Source: Hippea alviniae EP5-r
GTDB lineage: Bacteria; Campylobacterota_A; Desulfurellia; Desulfurellales; Hippeaceae
Reading direction: 5' to 3'
Assembly: GCF_000420385.1 (NCBI RefSeq)
Contig: NZ_ATUV01000001.1
Span: 372,001-436,000, forward strand
Length of the DNA stretch: 64,000 bases
A program made the translations under genes and the position numbers. This document shows positions 7,810-14,875 of the stretch, piece by piece. The first letter of the stretch is position 1, and every line of letters starts with the position of its first letter. The notes beneath the pieces are model-generated. The model saw nothing but the letters and a program-made list of their open reading frames with translations, was not told the DNA's origin and searched no databases.

Positions 7810-9084
7810 ATGGTAAATGTTAATAAAATAAATGGAGAAAATTTAGCGTTTTTAAAAGGTGTGGATGTGAATAAGCGTGATTTTATCTGGTCATTGGGTT
7901 TGTTTGGGACGGCTATAGGTGCTGGAATTCTATTTTTACCCATAAGTGCTGGTGTTGGTGGCGTTGCTGGGATTCTGTTTATGTTTGTTCTTGCTTTTCC
8001 TATGACCTATTTTTCACACAAAGGCCTTGCAATGTTTGTATATGAAGGTTCAGACGATAAAGATATAACGGCTGTTGCTGATGAATTTTTTGGTAAGGGT
8101 TTGGGATTTTTAGTTACTTTTCTGTATTTTTTTGCTTTTTTGTCTATATTACTTGTTTATGCAGTTACTCTAACCAATACTGTTGAAGCTTTTATTGTTT
8201 CAACACTGAATATATCTGTACCTTCTCGTGTTGTGCTTTCTGGATTGCTTATGCTTATACTTATGGTTGTTGCTCAATATGGCGAAGAGCTCGTTGTTAA
8301 GGTTATGAGTTTTTTAGTTTTTCCTTTTATAGCTTCTATTCTTTTACTTGGTTTGTATCTTATACCGAAGTGGAGCGGCGGCGTTTTTATGACGCATCAA
8401 GGCGACATATTCAAAATGATTAAATCAATGTTTTTTATTATTCCAGTTATGGTTTTTGCTTTTAACCATTCGCCGATTATATCTTCAATGGTTGTTGCAC
8501 AAAAGAAGACTTACAAAGAAGATGCAAAAAATCACATTTCAAAAATTTTGCTTTTTGCCCATGTGTTGATGGTAGCAGTTGTCGTATTTTTTGTTTTTAG
8601 CTGTGCCATGACATTTACGCCACTTGATTTTGTGAAGGCTCAAAAAGCCAATTATACAATACTCTCATACATAGAAGAGAGTTTTAATGCGGTTATGTTT
8701 AGAGATATTGCACCAATAATTGCCATCATAGCTATAACAAAATCATTTTTCGGCCATTATCTTGGAACAAAGGAAGGGCTTGTTGGTATAGTAAGGAGAA
8801 TTCCGGCTTTAGCCAATACATCAAAAAGAAAGCTTGATTTTATAGCTTTGATGTCCATAGGTTTGATAAGTTGGCTTGTTGCCATTTTTGACCCTAATGT
8901 TTTGAGTATGATAGAGCTTTTAATAGGACCTATTATAGCTTTGATTTTGTTTATCATGCCTGCTGTCTCTGTATTTAAAATTCCAGCATTGGAGAAGTAT
9001 AGGTCTTTTTCTACATACTTCATTCTTGTTTTTGGAATCCTTGCCTTAAGTGCCATAGTTGTTGAGATAATAAGAGAACTGTAA
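7810..9084 (+). CDS. Amino acid permease of the HAAAP (SdaC/TdcC-like) family, probable serine transporter
   Basis: A hydrophobic protein of up to 424 residues with about 11 membrane segments. The first is the glycine-rich GLFGTAIGAGILFLP typical of hydroxy/aromatic amino acid permeases. Such proteins import amino acids with H+ or Na+. Ten bases after its stop begins an L-serine dehydratase, which makes serine the likely substrate (inference). The start is uncertain. ATG 7810 lacks a ribosome-binding site, and a TTGACA box at 7790-7795 would place the start inside a promoter spacer. A GTG at 7867 has AAAAGG 7 bases upstream and would give 405 residues with the conserved family start. Confidence 0.88.
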   Translation: MVNVNKINGENLAFLKGVDVNKRDFIWSLGLFGTAIGAGILFLPISAGVGGVAGILFMFVLAFPMTYFSHKGLAMFVYEGSDDKDITAVADEFFGKGLGFLVTFLYFFAFLSILLVYAVTLTNTVEAFIVSTLNISVPSRVVLSGLLMLILMVVAQYGEELVVKVMSFLVFPFIASILLLGLYLIPKWSGGVFMTHQGDIFKMIKSMFFIIPVMVFAFNHSPIISSMVVAQKKTYKEDAKNHISKILLFAHVLMVAVVVFFVFSCAMTFTPLDFVKAQKANYTILSYIEESFNAVMFRDIAPIIAIIAITKSFFGHYLGTKEGLVGIVRRIPALANTSKRKLDFIALMSIGLISWLVAIFDPNVLSMIELLIGPIIALILFIMPAVSVFKIPALEKYRSFSTYFILVFGILALSAIVVEIIREL

Positions 9085-9094
9085 GGTGACGGTT

Positions 9095-10441
9095 ATGTAT
9101 TTTGGAATAGCTGATATGTATAAGATTGGCATAGGCCCTTCAAGTTCCCATACCTTTGGGCCTATGGTGGCAGCGGGTAGATTTATAGACGAGCTAAAAA
9201 GATTGGACCTGTTGAGCGCTGTAAAAGAGATAAGGGTTGAACTGCATGGCTCTTTGAGTCTTACGGGTAAAGGCCATCTTACGGATTATGCCGTTATTTT
9301 AGGTTTAAGTGGGTATAATCCTGAAAGTGTGCCTGTTGATGAGATTGAAAGCATTGTGTCTAAAGCAAAAGAGAGCAAGAAAATAGAATACAACGATTTA
9401 TCTTTTAAATTTAAAATCGAGTTTATAGACGAGAAACTTCCGCTGCATGAGAATGGCATAGTATTTACTGCTTTTTCTGGCTCGAAGGAGCTTCTAAACA
9501 AGGTGTATTACTCTGTTGGCGGTGGGTTTGTAAAGAGTCAAGAAGAGTTTGAAAAACCAGCTATTGAAGATAGACATGTTCCCTATGAATTTAAGAATGC
9601 TGATGATTTGCTAAAACTTTGCTCTGATAAACGCATAAGTGAATTGCTTATTGAAAATGAGATTGCCGTTCACGGTAGTATTGATAACCTTAAAAGGTAT
9701 GTTCTAAAAGTATGGAATACAATGAGAGACACAGTTGAGCGTGGCATGAACAGGGAAGGTTATCTGCCAAAACCTACAGCGGTTAAAAGAAGGGCAAAGC
9801 GTCTGTATTCTTTTCTTAAGGATAGCGATAAACTCAATCAAGAGATAGCGATGATAAAGATGAACTGGGTCAATCTTTTTGCCATAAGCACGGCAGAAGA
9901 GAATGCAGCAGGCGGAAGGGTTGTTACAGCACCAACAAACGGCTCATGTGGTGTTGTGCCTGCTGTTTTGCTTTATTACGATAAATTTATAAAAAAGTTG
10001 ACTGACGATGATTTAGTTCATTTCTTTGTCATATCATCTGCCATCGGTTCTTTGTTTAAAATGAATGCTTCAATTGCCGGTGCTGAAGTTGGATGTCAGG
10101 GAGAGATAGGTGTTGCAAGCTCTATGGCTGCAGCGGGCTTGACAGAGCTTTTTAATGCAAGCAATGAGCATATCTTGATAGCTGCAGAGATAGCTATGGA
10201 GCATCATTTAGGTTTGACATGCGACCCGGTAAATGGACAGGTGCAAATTCCCTGCATCGAAAGAAACGCTATAGCTGCAGTAACTGCAATAAACTCAACG
10301 GCTATGGCATTGGTTAGAGACCCTGCCAATGCCAAGGTTTCCTTAGATGAAGTAATAGAAGCAATGAAGTTAACAGGTAAAGACATGGACCCAAAATACA
10401 GGGAAACATCCTGCGGCGGTTTGGCTGTTGTTGTGTTGTGA
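9095..10441 (+). CDS. sdaA: L-serine dehydratase (ammonia-lyase), iron-sulfur type, single chain
   Basis: A 448-residue enzyme converting L-serine to pyruvate and ammonia. The N-terminal beta domain begins with [13 protein letters not shown]. The C-terminal alpha domain carries the three cysteines expected to bind a [4Fe-4S] cluster (VGCQGE, LTCDPV, IPCIER) and the GSCGVVPAV segment. Both domains are in one chain, as in E. coli SdaA. ATG at 9095 is preferred over the upstream GTG at 9086 because AAGG lies 8 bases before it. It follows the permease by 10 bases, forming a serine uptake and catabolism operon. Confidence 0.95.
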   Translation: MYFGIADMYKIGIGPSSSHTFGPMVAAGRFIDELKRLDLLSAVKEIRVELHGSLSLTGKGHLTDYAVILGLSGYNPESVPVDEIESIVSKAKESKKIEYNDLSFKFKIEFIDEKLPLHENGIVFTAFSGSKELLNKVYYSVGGGFVKSQEEFEKPAIEDRHVPYEFKNADDLLKLCSDKRISELLIENEIAVHGSIDNLKRYVLKVWNTMRDTVERGMNREGYLPKPTAVKRRAKRLYSFLKDSDKLNQEIAMIKMNWVNLFAISTAEENAAGGRVVTAPTNGSCGVVPAVLLYYDKFIKKLTDDDLVHFFVISSAIGSLFKMNASIAGAEVGCQGEIGVASSMAAAGLTELFNASNEHILIAAEIAMEHHLGLTCDPVNGQVQIPCIERNAIAAVTAINSTAMALVRDPANAKVSLDEVIEAMKLTGKDMDPKYRETSCGGLAVVVL

Positions 10442-10483
10442 TGAAGTTTACGGTTAGTTTGGTTTGAGTGATTGGATGAATAA

Positions 10484-10495
10484 AAAATGGCTCCC
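10484..10495 (+). repeat. Direct repeat, distal copy (attL-like)
   Basis: AAAATGGCTCCC, identical to 13803-13814 where it forms the 3' end of tRNA-Asn (including CCA) plus four A residues. Probable distal attachment-site or target-duplication copy. Confidence 0.7.
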
Positions 10496-10652
10496 TTAAT
10501 AGACAGCTGTTTCAAACTCATTTAAAGTGTCCTTCCGCCTTGTCCTCACAAGGAAGAAAGCAGGAAAGATCAAACTCTCTCTTTTTTTCCTATTCTGGAT
10601 TGACAATGAAGCCACCCATTCCGTCCAGAAAGAAAGATTTTTGAAAATGGAT

Positions 10653-10682
10653 TTGACTTTTTGCTTTTCTTTGATATATATC
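10653..10682 (+). promoter_or_regulatory. Promoter of the HTH gene (inside left arm)
   Basis: TTGACT at 10653-10658 and an overlapping TATATA/TATATC -10 region at 10675-10682, spacer 16 to 18 bases. An inverted repeat ATCAT-TAT-ATGAT (10680-10692) overlaps the 3' edge of the -10 box. An identical copy in the right arm drives the methyltransferase operon. Confidence 0.65.
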
Positions 10683-10701
10683 ATTATATGATGTTAAACG
10701 A

Positions 10702-10716
10702 TGCCAAATTTTGGCA
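10702..10716. promoter_or_regulatory. 15-bp palindrome, candidate operator
   Basis: TGCCAAATTTTGGCA, a perfect palindrome about one central base, between the -10 region and the ribosome-binding site. An identical site is at 13588-13602. Its position over the early transcript and its presence before both transcription units suggest the binding site of the island's HTH protein (inference). Confidence 0.55.
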
Positions 10717-10737
10717 GGCTCAAAAGGAGTTAAACCT

Positions 10738-10944
10738 ATGATAGAAGGTTTTGGAGAAATAATGACCCTTGAGGAGACCGCAAAATATTTAAAAATAGGA
10801 AAATCTACTCTTTATAAAATGGCAAGGGAAGGAAAAATCCCCGCCGTGAAAATTGCTAATCAATGGAGATTTAGAAAAGAAGAGATTGATAAGTGGCTTC
10901 AGGAGATAAGAAATAAAGAAATTCTCTCCAATGAAGAAAAATAA
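10738..10944 (+). CDS. Small excisionase/MerR-type helix-turn-helix DNA-binding protein
   Basis: A 68-residue protein of the excisionase-like HTH family. Residues about 9-32 form the helix-turn-helix (LEETAKYLKIGKSTLYKMA). Residues about 33-57 give the wing and last helix, including NQWRFRKEEIDKWL. ATG at 10738 is chosen because AAAGGAG lies 8 bases upstream; an earlier in-frame TTG lacks a site. The first 40 codons lie in the inverted repeat and the remainder is unique. It converges on the endonuclease gene, 95 bases away. It likely regulates its own promoter and the identical promoter of the methyltransferase operon, replacing the usual Xre-type C protein. Excision function is also possible, but no integrase is present. 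Confidence 0.82.
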   Translation: MIEGFGEIMTLEETAKYLKIGKSTLYKMAREGKIPAVKIANQWRFRKEEIDKWLQEIRNKEILSNEEK

Positions 10945-11039
10945 AATTAGTTTTGTCCTCTTTCTTCCTTCTTTAAAAGCCGAAAGTTTGAGGGCTGGGA
11001 ACTTTTTGGTATTTATGAAGATGCGGGCTTCTCCGCCGC

Positions 11040-12008
11040 TTAAATTTTATTTTTTAATAGATCTTTAAAAATTTCTTTAAGTCCAGCTGTATTAACAAAG
11101 AGATTGTTAGGATTATCTTTTAAATATTTTTCAATATCTTCCTTTTGCCTGTTTACTTTTGTGTTGTTCTCGAGTGGAGTCCAAATGAAATTATTAAAAT
11201 AGACACCGTCCATAAATGAAAGATAATGAATAAATTTTGAATTTTCTGAATATCTTATAAACTCTATCGTCTCAACAATTTGCTTATCCTGAGCTCCTCC
11301 AGATTCTTTAATATGCTTTGCTTCTATTATGAAGAAATGATCACCTATTTTCAAAACAATGTCTGGTTCTTTCCCTTGATGATCCTTTCCAAATTGATAA
11401 ACAATATTGAATCTTTTACAAAATAGCTTAAAAAGTCTTTTATCCCCTTTATCAGGTGAAAAATATCCCCTATTGCAGGTTTCAACTTCTTTAATAGTTT
11501 TTAAATGTTCATCTTTCTTTAAACTAAGTATTTTGCTTGCCAAATCTAATACTTTTATTATTCCAGCTGTCCCCTTCTTTCTGGAAGCTCCACTATCATA
11601 TAAAGCTTGAACCGTAACATTTGAATAACCCAATTTATCATATAATTGTCTCCTGCGTGAGCAATACTTTTCTAACAATTCAGCCAAAATAAGTTTCTGG
11701 TTTGGTAATTTCTTAAATACAGAAAATGACATGTCTAAAGCTTTCCAGAATGCAATAAATTCTGTATATTGTATTTTATCAATTGATGTTATGATCTCAT
11801 AAATTTCATCAAGTATTTTTTCTGCGGCTTTTTTGTCTTTATCAAGCATTACACGGTAACTTATGATCAGTTCTCTTAATCTTTCTACTTTCCGAATCAA
11901 TTCTTTATCTTCAATAATTACTTCATCAAATATGTAATACTCGTCTGCTGCTGGCTCAGGATTTTTAAGAGATATTTGCCAATATTCTATATTTCTTTTT
12001 AACGCCAT
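11040..12008 (-). CDS. Type II restriction endonuclease, PD-(D/E)XK fold
   Basis: A 322-residue protein whose C-terminal part (about residues 215-240) shows the nuclease core. PDIVLKIGDHFFIIEAK gives the Asp and the E-x-K residues expected to bind Mg2+ and cut DNA. The N-terminal two-thirds is helical and charged and is not recognised; it may bind target DNA. The gene overlaps the end of the methyltransferase gene by 10 bases and has an AAAGGGG ribosome-binding site within that gene. Methylase is therefore translated first, as suits a restriction-modification pair. The recognition sequence cannot be read from the sequence alone. Confidence 0.82.
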   Translation of the reverse strand: MALKRNIEYWQISLKNPEPAADEYYIFDEVIIEDKELIRKVERLRELIISYRVMLDKDKKAAEKILDEIYEIITSIDKIQYTEFIAFWKALDMSFSVFKKLPNQKLILAELLEKYCSRRRQLYDKLGYSNVTVQALYDSGASRKKGTAGIIKVLDLASKILSLKKDEHLKTIKEVETCNRGYFSPDKGDKRLFKLFCKRFNIVYQFGKDHQGKEPDIVLKIGDHFFIIEAKHIKESGGAQDKQIVETIEFIRYSENSKFIHYLSFMDGVYFNNFIWTPLENNTKVNRQKEDIEKYLKDNPNNLFVNTAGLKEIFKDLLKNKI

Positions 12009-13429
12009 AGTGATAACCCCTTTAATTGATTAAAAGATTTAACAAAAGAAATTATACCCTTAACATCCTTTTTCTCAATTAAATCTTTAAATTCGTCTTG
12101 TTCATTCTCTTTTAGAGCCAAAATTGGGAAAGTTTCTATTAGTTCTTTCGTCTGTGTAAGTCCTAAATACTTTCTTGTGTATTCGCTATTTGAATATTTA
12201 TAAGTTGTCATGAATTCACTATCGGTTTTCTCTCTAAAATATTCCAAGACTAAGTTGAAATACTCTTTTAACAATACTTGATCATTTTTTGATATTTGAG
12301 GATTTAAAAATATCTGGATCGGGTGTGTTCTATATCTTGATTTTGAAACCAAAATCCCATCTACCCCAAAAGCTTCTTTGATTAAATATAATCCTACTCT
12401 TCCGTCAAAACTCCCTGTGTCAACAGTTCTAACAAAGAGGATATTTGACTTGATTTTCTCATAAAGATTGGTGTTAACATATATTACTTTTTTCTCATAC
12501 TCTTTTCCATTAAAAGCATTAGCATCTATAACCGCAATTTTGTTATTTCCTTTATTTTTCTCAACTTCTTCTATTGTTAAGTAATAAGAGACTTTTAATG
12601 GTTTAAGAGCTTTATAGTGTTTGACAAATCCTTCAAATTCATTTCCTGCTCTAAAATGATTCTTAGGATCAAGGATATAGACCTTTTTTTGAATTTCTTT
12701 GTTTATCTTCGTCCCTTCGAAAATTATCTTTTCTTTTTTGGGAAATTCTTTTCTTTCAAAAAAGCAAATGATAACATTAGTCCCTGTGAATTCAAAAATC
12801 TTTTTTTCAAAAATAAATGCTTTTTTAATGTTGTAATACTGAAGAAAATCATCTCTAATTTTATTTGATACTGAAAATCCGAAAAGAAAATTAGAGGGTA
12901 TAATATAAACCATCTTTTTGATGCCATTGCGAAGATCATTTATTGAAGCCAATTGATATAAATCCTGGTATCCTTCATTTGGTCCTTGAAAATACTCTAA
13001 ATGCTTTTGTGTCTCTTTATGTTTTACAATATAGCCTATATAAAGATAAGGTGGATTAGTGATATGATAGACCGGTAAATCACTATCCAAAATAAAAGTG
13101 GGGTAATTTTTAATAGTGTCTCTTTGGATAATATTTCTTTGGGCTATTTCTTTAGGAATTCCATATTTAAGAGCATTTAAGATTGACTTTTCTACTAATT
13201 CTTTTTGAATATCAAAAAGGAATATATGTTTTTTAAAAAATTCAATTCTCTTATCTTCATGCACTAACTCTAATATTGGTAAAATAAGATTACCTTCACC
13301 ACAAAAGAGATCCACCCATCGGTATTTGTAAATTTCTTTTTCTATCTCAGGTAAAATAAACTTTTTAAATATGCTAATGGAAGTTAAATGTTCTCCGTAT
13401 GTTCTTCGCTTGTTTTTTAAAGCTTCCAT
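11999..13429 (-). CDS. Type II N6-adenine DNA methyltransferase
   Basis: A 476-residue methyltransferase. Motif X-like YGEHLTSISIFKKFILPEI is near the N-terminus, motif I (SAM binding) is WVDLFCGEGN at about residues 38-47, and motif IV is TNPPYLY at about 129-135, the catalytic signature for adenine-N6 methylation. The order X-I-IV with a long C-terminal part, presumably target recognition, fits the gamma class. The gene protects host DNA from the adjacent endonuclease. Its ATG has only a weak ribosome-binding site and lies inside the end of a truncated HTH reading frame, so stop-restart coupling is likely. Confidence 0.9.
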   Translation of the reverse strand: MEALKNKRRTYGEHLTSISIFKKFILPEIEKEIYKYRWVDLFCGEGNLILPILELVHEDKRIEFFKKHIFLFDIQKELVEKSILNALKYGIPKEIAQRNIIQRDTIKNYPTFILDSDLPVYHITNPPYLYIGYIVKHKETQKHLEYFQGPNEGYQDLYQLASINDLRNGIKKMVYIIPSNFLFGFSVSNKIRDDFLQYYNIKKAFIFEKKIFEFTGTNVIICFFERKEFPKKEKIIFEGTKINKEIQKKVYILDPKNHFRAGNEFEGFVKHYKALKPLKVSYYLTIEEVEKNKGNNKIAVIDANAFNGKEYEKKVIYVNTNLYEKIKSNILFVRTVDTGSFDGRVGLYLIKEAFGVDGILVSKSRYRTHPIQIFLNPQISKNDQVLLKEYFNLVLEYFREKTDSEFMTTYKYSNSEYTRKYLGLTQTKELIETFPILALKENEQDEFKDLIEKKDVKGIISFVKSFNQLKGLSLWR

Positions 13430-13566
13430 AGTATCTTCTCTTTTATAGCAATTTTCACGGCGGGGATTTTTCCTTCCCTTGCCATTTTATAAAGAGTAGA
13501 TTTTCCTATTTTTAAATATTTTGCGGTCTCCTCAAGGGTCATTATTTCTCCAAAACCTTCTATCAT
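13417..13566 (-). pseudogene. Truncated copy of the HTH gene, leader frame overlapping the methyltransferase start
   Basis: The right inverted-repeat arm repeats the promoter, AAAGGAG site and first 40 codons of the HTH gene. At the arm's end the frame runs into unique sequence and adds nine residues (IKEKILWKL) before a stop, giving 49 residues. It keeps the helix-turn-helix but loses the wing and final helix. It overlaps the methyltransferase ATG by 13 bases. It could act as a translated leader that couples initiation of the methyltransferase, as a competing short DNA-binding protein, or simply be a remnant. The reading frame and signals are certain; function is not. Confidence 0.75.
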
Positions 13567-13587
13567 AGGTTTAACTCCTTTTGAGCC

Positions 13588-13602
13588 TGCCAAAATTTGG
13601 CA
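13588..13602. promoter_or_regulatory. 15-bp palindrome, right-arm copy
   Basis: Identical copy of the candidate operator at 10702-10716, here between the promoter and the leader frame of the methyltransferase operon. Confidence 0.55.
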
Positions 13603-13621
13603 TCGTTTAACATCATATAAT

Positions 13622-13651
13622 GATATATATCAAAGAAAAGCAAAAAGTCAA
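13622..13651 (-). promoter_or_regulatory. Promoter of the methyltransferase-endonuclease operon (right arm)
   Basis: Mirror copy of the promoter at 10653-10682: TTGACT at 13651-13646 and the TATATA/TATATC -10 region at 13629-13622. Nothing else resembling a promoter is seen directly before the methyltransferase. Confidence 0.65.
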
Positions 13652-13806
13652 ATCCATTTTCAAAAATCTTTCTTTCTGGACGGAATGGGTGGCTTCATTG
13701 TCAATCCAGAATAGGAAAAAAAGAGAGAGTTTGATCTTTCCTGCTTTCTTCCTTGTGAGGACAAGGCGGAAGGACACTTTAAATGAGTTTGAAACAGCCA
13801 TCAAAA

Positions 13807-13882
<76 letters not shown>

Positions 13883-13900
13883 GCAACACTTGCGGGATTA

Positions 13901-13928
13901 AGTATATAAAAAGCTCGTGATTTGTCAA
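13901..13928 (-). promoter_or_regulatory. Promoter of tRNA-Asn
   Basis: TTGACA (13928-13923), 16-base spacer, TATACT (13906-13901) on the minus strand, ending 18 bases before the tRNA. Confidence 0.7.
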
Positions 13929-13944
13929 ATATTTTTTATTTGCT

Positions 13945-13973
13945 TTGACAACTCCATTATTTGTTGAGATAAT
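13945..13973 (+). promoter_or_regulatory. Promoter of the mltB-like gene (predicted leaderless)
   Basis: TTGACA (13945-13950), exact 17-base spacer, GATAAT (13968-13973). Only 7 bases separate the -10 box from the ATG at 13981, so the mRNA should start at or next to the start codon. Confidence 0.7.
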
Positions 13974-13980
13974 GAGTTTT

Positions 13981-14871
13981 ATGAAAAAGGTTAGTGGTTT
14001 TGTCGGGCTAATTGTTTTGTTTTTTTCTTGTTCTTTTTCTTTATCTTTTGCTTTTGATTTGCAGAGATTGGCTAATGATATTCATAAAAAGTATAATGTT
14101 CCTAAGGAGTATGCTTTAAATGTTCTAAAAAGAGCAAAGACGCTTCCTGATGTTAAAGCCTTTGTGAATCGTGTTGCCAACTCTCCTGAAAAGGTTTTTA
14201 CTTTTGATAAGTTTGTCGTTCTTTTTGTAAATCAGGAAAGGGTGAGAGATGGAGTATCTTTTATTAAAGAACACAAAAAGCTTTGCAGGATGATTTATGA
14301 AAAATACGGTGTTAAGCCTTCTATTATTGCTGCTATCTTGAGCATAGAGACAAACTTTGGAAAGGTAAAACTAAAAACGGATGCACTTGATGCACTCTAT
14401 ACGCTTGCTCAATTCTCAAGAAGAAAGAATTATTTTTTGTATGAGCTTGAGAATTTTATAGCATACACATACAGGCATAAGATAGACCCGTTTTCGGTTA
14501 AAGGTTCCATCACTGGCGCTTTGGGTTTGCCGCAGTTTATGCCTTCAAACATAGACAAATACGGCGTTGATTTTAATAATAATGGTTTAAATCTTGATGA
14601 AGTTGAAGATGCCTGCGCAAGTATATCGAATTATCTTGTTCATTTTGGGTATAAAAAAGATAAACCCATTGCTGAGTTTGTAAAGATGGATAAAAAGCCG
14701 TGTAAAAGTAGCAGGCGTATAGCGTGTTTTAAATTCTCAGATGGCAGATGTGCTTATTATCGAGTGTATAGCAGTTTCTGGGCGTTGGTTAGATACAATG
14801 GCACGAAGAATTACGCTTTGGCTGCATACCTCCTTTCAAAAGAGATAGATAAGAAATTATCTTCTAATTAG
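13981..14871 (+). CDS. mltB: Lytic murein transglycosylase B-type
   Basis: A 296-residue exported enzyme that cleaves the MurNAc-GlcNAc bond of peptidoglycan to give 1,6-anhydro ends. The N-terminus MKKVSGFVGLIVLFFSC is a signal peptide, possibly lipidated at the Cys of FFSCS. The catalytic Glu is in ILSIETNFG, and the family motif GALGLPQFMPSN follows. ATG 13981 is chosen over 13972 and over the TTG at 13945. The latter overlaps a near-consensus promoter whose start would fall on 13981. No Shine-Dalgarno is seen, in keeping with leaderless initiation. Confidence 0.9.
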   Translation: MKKVSGFVGLIVLFFSCSFSLSFAFDLQRLANDIHKKYNVPKEYALNVLKRAKTLPDVKAFVNRVANSPEKVFTFDKFVVLFVNQERVRDGVSFIKEHKKLCRMIYEKYGVKPSIIAAILSIETNFGKVKLKTDALDALYTLAQFSRRKNYFLYELENFIAYTYRHKIDPFSVKGSITGALGLPQFMPSNIDKYGVDFNNNGLNLDEVEDACASISNYLVHFGYKKDKPIAEFVKMDKKPCKSSRRIACFKFSDGRCAYYRVYSSFWALVRYNGTKNYALAAYLLSKEIDKKLSSN

Positions 14872-14875
14872 ATGC

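Larger units (their letters stand above)
10506..10858 (+). repeat. 353-bp inverted repeat, left arm
   Basis: By direct comparison, the reverse complement matches 13446-13798 base for base with no gap. It contains an untranslated stretch, a small hairpin (CCTTGT and ACAAGG at 10538-10553), a promoter, a palindrome, a ribosome-binding site and the first 40 codons of the HTH gene. Beyond 10858 the two arms diverge abruptly. Confidence 0.95.
13446..13798 (-). repeat. 353-bp inverted repeat, right arm
   Basis: Perfect reverse complement of 10506-10858. Its outer edge is 4 bases from the direct repeat that forms the end of tRNA-Asn (10 bases on the left side). The last few outer bases resemble each other imperfectly beyond the perfect match. 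A short palindrome GCCAT-CAAA-ATGGC (13797-13810) spans the junction between the arm and the tRNA end. Confidence 0.95.

Noticed and set aside
7810-7866. First 19 codons of the permease frame as certain coding sequence
   Set aside because: No ribosome-binding site, and a TTGACA box at 7790-7795 suggests transcription begins downstream; kept in the feature with an alternative start at GTG 7867.
10538-10553. Hairpin CCTTGT-CCTC-ACAAGG in the inverted repeats as a terminator
   Set aside because: Only 6 pairs and no T-run directly after it in either direction; not a convincing terminator.
10680-10692. Promoter-overlapping repeat as a CRISPR or phage attachment site
   Set aside because: Single short inverted repeat in each arm, with no spaced array and no phage genes; better read as an operator half of the promoter region.
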